From Planctomycetota bacterium (GTDB lineage Bacteria > Planctomycetota > UBA1135 > GCA-002748355): 64,000 nucleotides of DNA. The position numbers and the translations under genes are program-made. Positions 60,605 through 64,000 of this stretch are shown piece by piece. The notes under the pieces are model-generated. The model was not told where the DNA came from and did not search any database. It worked only from the letters and a program-made list of their open reading frames with translations. Within the stretch, counting starts at the first letter, position 1. Every line of letters starts with the position of its first letter. The DNA lies in contig JACKHW010000005.1 of the NCBI GenBank assembly GCA_020638795.1, forward strand, positions 124,001 through 188,000, written 5' to 3'.

Positions 60605-61578
60605 GTGATGTCTCTGTCAGCATCTTCGTGCCGACATGGAACGGCGGTGACGAGTTTCGGACGAACCTAGGCCTGCTCCTGGCGCAGAAACTCGATCGCC
60701 CATTCGAGATCGTCGTCATCGATTCGGGTTCGACGGACGGCACGCGTGAGTTTCTCGAGACGCAACCCGTCAGGCTGGTGACGATCGCCAATCGTGAGTT
60801 CAATCACGGTCTGACGCGCAACCGCGGCATCGAACTCTGCAAGGGAGACATCGTCGCTCTGACCGTGCAGGACGCACGCCCGGAGAGCACCGATTGGCTA
60901 CAGAGACTCGTCGATTGCTTCGACGACCCTCGAGTCGTCGGCGCCTTCGGCCGGCAAGTCGCCCGCGCGGATGCGAACCCGTTCATTCGGCACCGCCTTT
61001 CCGGTTGGGTCGCCGCGGGCACCGAACCTCGGATCCAGGAGATCTCGAATCCCGAGGAGTTCTGGAAGCTCGCCCCCCTCGAACGGCTGCAACGCATCGC
61101 GTTCGACAACGTCAACTCGGCTGTTCGGCGCAGCACGATGCAGGAGATTCCGTTCCGCGAACGGAAGTTCGGAGAGGACATCGACTGGTCGATGCGAGCG
61201 ATCCTCGCTGGACATCGCATCGTGTTCGAGCCGCGGTCCGCCGTCGTGCACAGTCACGACAATTCGGCCTGGTACGAGTTCAAGCGCACCTACGCAGATC
61301 ACTCCAACCTCCACGAGACGCTGGGCGTACACACGATCAAATCCAAAAAGGCACTCCTGCGCTGCATTCGCTACCAAGCGCGCGTCTATCGTGAAGTGAT
61401 CGACAAGGACGAGCGCATCGCGGGCTTCTGGAGAAAGCTTTCGTGGCGCTTCCGCTCGTGGACCTTCTCGATCGCGGAAAACTCGGGGCAATACTTCGGA
61501 GCAAAGTCGGCACGCAAGCTGCGTGAGGGCAGTCGCTTCTACCGCCGCCTCGATCGACTTTTGCGCCGCGGAGTGTAG
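60601..61578 (+). CDS. GT2 family glycosyltransferase (rhamnosyltransferase-like)
   Basis: A 325-aa GT-A fold enzyme: SIFVPTWNGGDEFRTNL, VVIDSGSTDGT, FNHGLTRNRGIELCKGDIV, LTVQDARPESTDWL (D-x-D-like QDA) and FGEDIDWSMRAILAG. FNHG.TRN.G and TQDA-type motifs are those of rhamnosyl- and related sugar transferases of O-antigen pathways. It is the last gene of the four-gene overlapping unit (ATGA with the previous one). Probably adds sugars at the cytoplasmic face for a surface polysaccharide. Confidence 0.9.
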   Translation: MSDVSVSIFVPTWNGGDEFRTNLGLLLAQKLDRPFEIVVIDSGSTDGTREFLETQPVRLVTIANREFNHGLTRNRGIELCKGDIVALTVQDARPESTDWLQRLVDCFDDPRVVGAFGRQVARADANPFIRHRLSGWVAAGTEPRIQEISNPEEFWKLAPLERLQRIAFDNVNSAVRRSTMQEIPFRERKFGEDIDWSMRAILAGHRIVFEPRSAVVHSHDNSAWYEFKRTYADHSNLHETLGVHTIKSKKALLRCIRYQARVYREVIDKDERIAGFWRKLSWRFRSWTFSIAENSGQYFGAKSARKLREGSRFYRRLDRLLRRGV

Positions 61579-61615
61579 TGTCCTCCGTCAGGCGTTACGC
61601 GACCTCGACGACTCG

Positions 61616-64000
61616 CTACTCGCTCGCGTAGTCGTCCGCGACTCGCGTCGTCGGCAGCGAGTTCGGCTCGAACCAGAGTTCTGCAACGGCACCGAGCCAG
61701 ACCGCGGACGCCGTCGCATGGTGACGACATACGCCGATCTTAGACCCATCGTCACCGTCGACGATCTCGGGCATCGCGCCGTCCGCGGCCATCACGGTCG
61801 CGAGTCGCTCGAGACGCGACTTCGCTCGATCTTCGAGTCCGACGCCGGCCTCGGCGAGCGCGAGCAACGCACCGAGCAAGGGCCAGCATGCGCCATACTG
61901 ATAGCCATCGCGTACGTAGTCGACATCGTCCGTCGGCACGAACCGCAGACCTTCGGGTCGGGCGAAGCGCTCTTCGGCGTAACCGTCGAGGATCGCGGTC
62001 GCACTTGCGAGATCCAACCCTTCGACGTCGGCGTTGTCGGTCGCGAGCCCGAAGACGAAAGGTAGAATGCCGAGGGCCGTGGCCCGACGGACGAAGTTGC
62101 CATCACTGCGCATGAACGATGCGAAGCCACCCGTGTCGAGATCGAGGAAGTGCGCGTGGACGATTTCCGCAATCCGACTGCTCGCGGCTTGCCACTCCCC
62201 GGCACGCACGTCCTTGCCGAGGCGCTGCGCGAGGCGCGCGCCGGCAGCGAGACCCGCGTATTGCGCACACACGACTCCGAGTTCGACGTGGATCGATGCC
62301 GCGAGTGGTCCGTCTTCAACGAAACCGTGACCGCGCCCGTTCTCCAAGAGACAATCGCCGTCTCGATCCGACTCGAGCACCCATGCGAGTGCGCGTTCGA
62401 CGTGCGGCCAGAACCCGATCGCAGCGCCCTCGTCCTCGTGGTGTTCGACGAACCTCACGACCGCATCGACGAAGAGCGGTGTCGCATCTGTCGCATCGTA
62501 GTGCGCCACCCCCGCAGTCGTGATCTCGTGAGGAATCCCGCCACGTGCGTCCTGGAAAGCTGCCATCGTCTGCAAGGTCGCCAGTGCCCGATCGGGCCCG
62601 GTCCATGGCAACATCGACCGAATCGTCCAATACGCATCGCGTGCGAACAGCCACGAAGGTCCCGGGCGCCCGTCACACCATCCCGGACGGCTCGTGTCGA
62701 GACCCGCGACGTAGCCGCGAAACCGGCGACTCCTCGCCAGACCACCGAACGCTTGTGAGCGGCCGTGAGAGAGCGGCGCTACGTCGACGAATGCACGATC
62801 GACGGCGAGTTTCGCACGTTCGATTCGTCTGCGCAGCTTCGTATCGAGTTCGGTACGAGGACGCGGTGCGGTAGGCGAAACCAAAATGCGCGACTCGCGC
62901 GGCGCGTCGAACGTGAGGCGCGCCGAAACGCGTTCCCGCGGCCCGAGCACGAACTCGACCTCACACACAACACCGTTGCCGCGGCCCGCACGCTGCAAGC
63001 GCACACGCTCCGGCGTGCGCGAAAACGCGAGCCGTGCGCCGCGCCGCCCTTCATCATCGCGAAGCCTCAGCATCCGATCGCCGTTCGATGTCGCGACGTG
63101 CGGGCGCGTGACGCCGGCGGGGTAGGGCCATTGCAAGCGCATGTCGGATCGGAACTCGACACGTACGAGGCGATCGAGAGCACCGCCTTCGTCACCTTCG
63201 CGTGCCGCGTCGAGCCCTTCCGTCCCTCGCACTTCGAGCTCCCAAACGAATCCATCGTCGGCCTCGCCCCACGTTTCACACAGCCCGTCGAAGCGCCGCT
63301 CGACCGCGCTGTTCGCGATGCGAACGGATGCGCCATTCGATCCGAGGACGTTGCCGCGATCGTCGCTGAGCCGGAACTCACCGAACACGCGCGACGGCAG
63401 ATCCCACACCTCGCGAACGCCACGACTGTCCGCAAGCAAGAGTCTGCCGCATCGATCGGTGAGTTCGAACCCATCGAGTTCGTTGACGTCCTGCCATTCG
63501 CTCTCGTCGACTCGGACAACAAACACGGCGGGGTCGATCGACTCGGCGTCCGGTTCGAAGCTTCGAGGCTCGAGGATCGGGTCACGTCCGAGTTCGGGCC
63601 ATGCGGAGTCGGCGTTCTCTTCGCCGAACACCAAGAACTCGCACAGATCCGCCGCGAATCGCACACGACTCTCCGCAAACGGGTCTTCACTCGGGCGTGC
63701 GTCTTCGAAAACGAGATGTGCGCCGAGCGCCAGAATCCGTCCCGTCCCCGGTGTGTACTCGACGAGAAGGCCGGTTTCGGCCTGGACGGCCAAGAACACC
63801 TTCTCGACACCGATCAGCCGACCGCCGCGAGGGCGCGTGCCGCGTGACCAGAACGCACCTCCGACGTGGCACGCCCCTGCAGGACGACGCAAGTAGACGC
63901 CACCGGGAAAGCGCTCGAACAGCGGATGATCGACGTACGGTGCGATGCCGAGACGATCGTGGGTTCGGAGTGGCCCCTGCCACGTGCGACTGCGAACCTC
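61616..64000 (-). CDS. Amylo-alpha-1,6-glucosidase (glycogen debranching type), N-terminus outside the window
   Basis: At least 794 aa are in the window and the frame is open to base 64000 (APYVDHPLFERFPGGVY precedes the first internal start codon, so a start at 63892 is not real). The C-terminal (alpha/alpha)6 barrel is clear: WLFARDAYWTIRSMLPW, GGIPHEITTAGVAHYDATDATPLFVDAV, DGDCLLENGRGHGFVEDGPL, EPNSLPTTR near the end. The N-terminal part is beta-rich. This fits the GDE/GH133-like family that cleaves alpha-1,6 branches in glycogen. It faces the glycosyltransferase operon tail to tail, 37 bases apart. Confidence 0.8.
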   Translation of the reverse strand, partial: EVRSRTWQGPLRTHDRLGIAPYVDHPLFERFPGGVYLRRPAGACHVGGAFWSRGTRPRGGRLIGVEKVFLAVQAETGLLVEYTPGTGRILALGAHLVFEDARPSEDPFAESRVRFAADLCEFLVFGEENADSAWPELGRDPILEPRSFEPDAESIDPAVFVVRVDESEWQDVNELDGFELTDRCGRLLLADSRGVREVWDLPSRVFGEFRLSDDRGNVLGSNGASVRIANSAVERRFDGLCETWGEADDGFVWELEVRGTEGLDAAREGDEGGALDRLVRVEFRSDMRLQWPYPAGVTRPHVATSNGDRMLRLRDDEGRRGARLAFSRTPERVRLQRAGRGNGVVCEVEFVLGPRERVSARLTFDAPRESRILVSPTAPRPRTELDTKLRRRIERAKLAVDRAFVDVAPLSHGRSQAFGGLARSRRFRGYVAGLDTSRPGWCDGRPGPSWLFARDAYWTIRSMLPWTGPDRALATLQTMAAFQDARGGIPHEITTAGVAHYDATDATPLFVDAVVRFVEHHEDEGAAIGFWPHVERALAWVLESDRDGDCLLENGRGHGFVEDGPLAASIHVELGVVCAQYAGLAAGARLAQRLGKDVRAGEWQAASSRIAEIVHAHFLDLDTGGFASFMRSDGNFVRRATALGILPFVFGLATDNADVEGLDLASATAILDGYAEERFARPEGLRFVPTDDVDYVRDGYQYGACWPLLGALLALAEAGVGLEDRAKSRLERLATVMAADGAMPEIVDGDDGSKIGVCRHHATASAVWLGAVAELWFEPNSLPTTRVADDYASE

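Noticed and set aside
63890..63892. TTG 63892 as the start of the debranching enzyme gene
   Set aside because: The frame stays open and protein-like up to the window edge (DHPLFERFPGGVY), so the true start is outside.

Overview
The window is GC-rich bacterial DNA with dense, often ATGA- or GTGA-overlapping gene strings. I infer a member of the Planctomycetota. The grounds are indirect: several secreted Kelch and FG-GAP/VCBS proteins with a C-terminal style familiar from that phylum, an NPCBM-domain protein, a BatA-like vWA protein, two groEL genes and very few recognisable promoters. No rRNA or tRNA gene was seen and the species cannot be named.

Layout. 1-134: start of rpsB (minus strand, TTG start). 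135-5.5 kb: a receiver-GGDEF protein, then a vWA membrane protein and an NPCBM exported protein. 5.8-11.7 kb: chaperone operon groEL-groES-groEL-dnaJ-grpE-fmdB. 12-14.2 kb: secreted metallopeptidase and lipoprotein. 14.2-17.3 kb: TrkH/TrkA potassium uptake. 17.5-19.8 kb: a glutamine amidotransferase coupled to an ABC exporter. 19.8-23.1 kb: cardiolipin synthase, a small membrane protein, an EEP phosphodiesterase and an ElyC/SanA-type protein. 23.1-27.7 kb: a leucine/isovalerate catabolism operon (carboxyltransferase, enoyl-CoA hydratase, separate biotin carboxylase, separate biotin carrier). 27.7-30.5 kb: msrB, an APC permease and a radical SAM protein. 30.6-31.3 kb: a frameshifted membrane-anchored gene remnant. 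31.5-31.8 kb: a small lysine-tailed protein with a histone fold. 32-38.3 kb: a large AsmA/TamB-like protein, ruvX and an ABC-2 exporter. 38.4-40.7 kb: senA-senB, the selenoneine pathway pair. 40.7-42.7 kb: a mobile-element patch with large palindromes, a REP-associated (Y1) transposase and IS remnants. 42.7-45.9 kb: membrane protein, Gfo/Idh/MocA oxidoreductase, SAM hydroxide adenosyltransferase, and a CMD/AhpD-like selenoprotein whose CxxU motif is encoded with an in-frame TGA followed by a bSECIS-like hairpin. 46-54.8 kb: an unknown protein and a run of secreted proteins. 54.9-61.6 kb: glycosyltransferases, four of them in an overlapping operon. 61.6-64 kb: C-terminal part of a glycogen-debranching-type glycosidase running off the end.

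The most interesting points are the selenium theme (senAB plus an unannotated Sec-encoding TGA about 5 kb away), the bacterial histone, and a family of ~160-bp palindromic elements near a RAYT transposase. All assignments come from reading the sequence; no searches were run.
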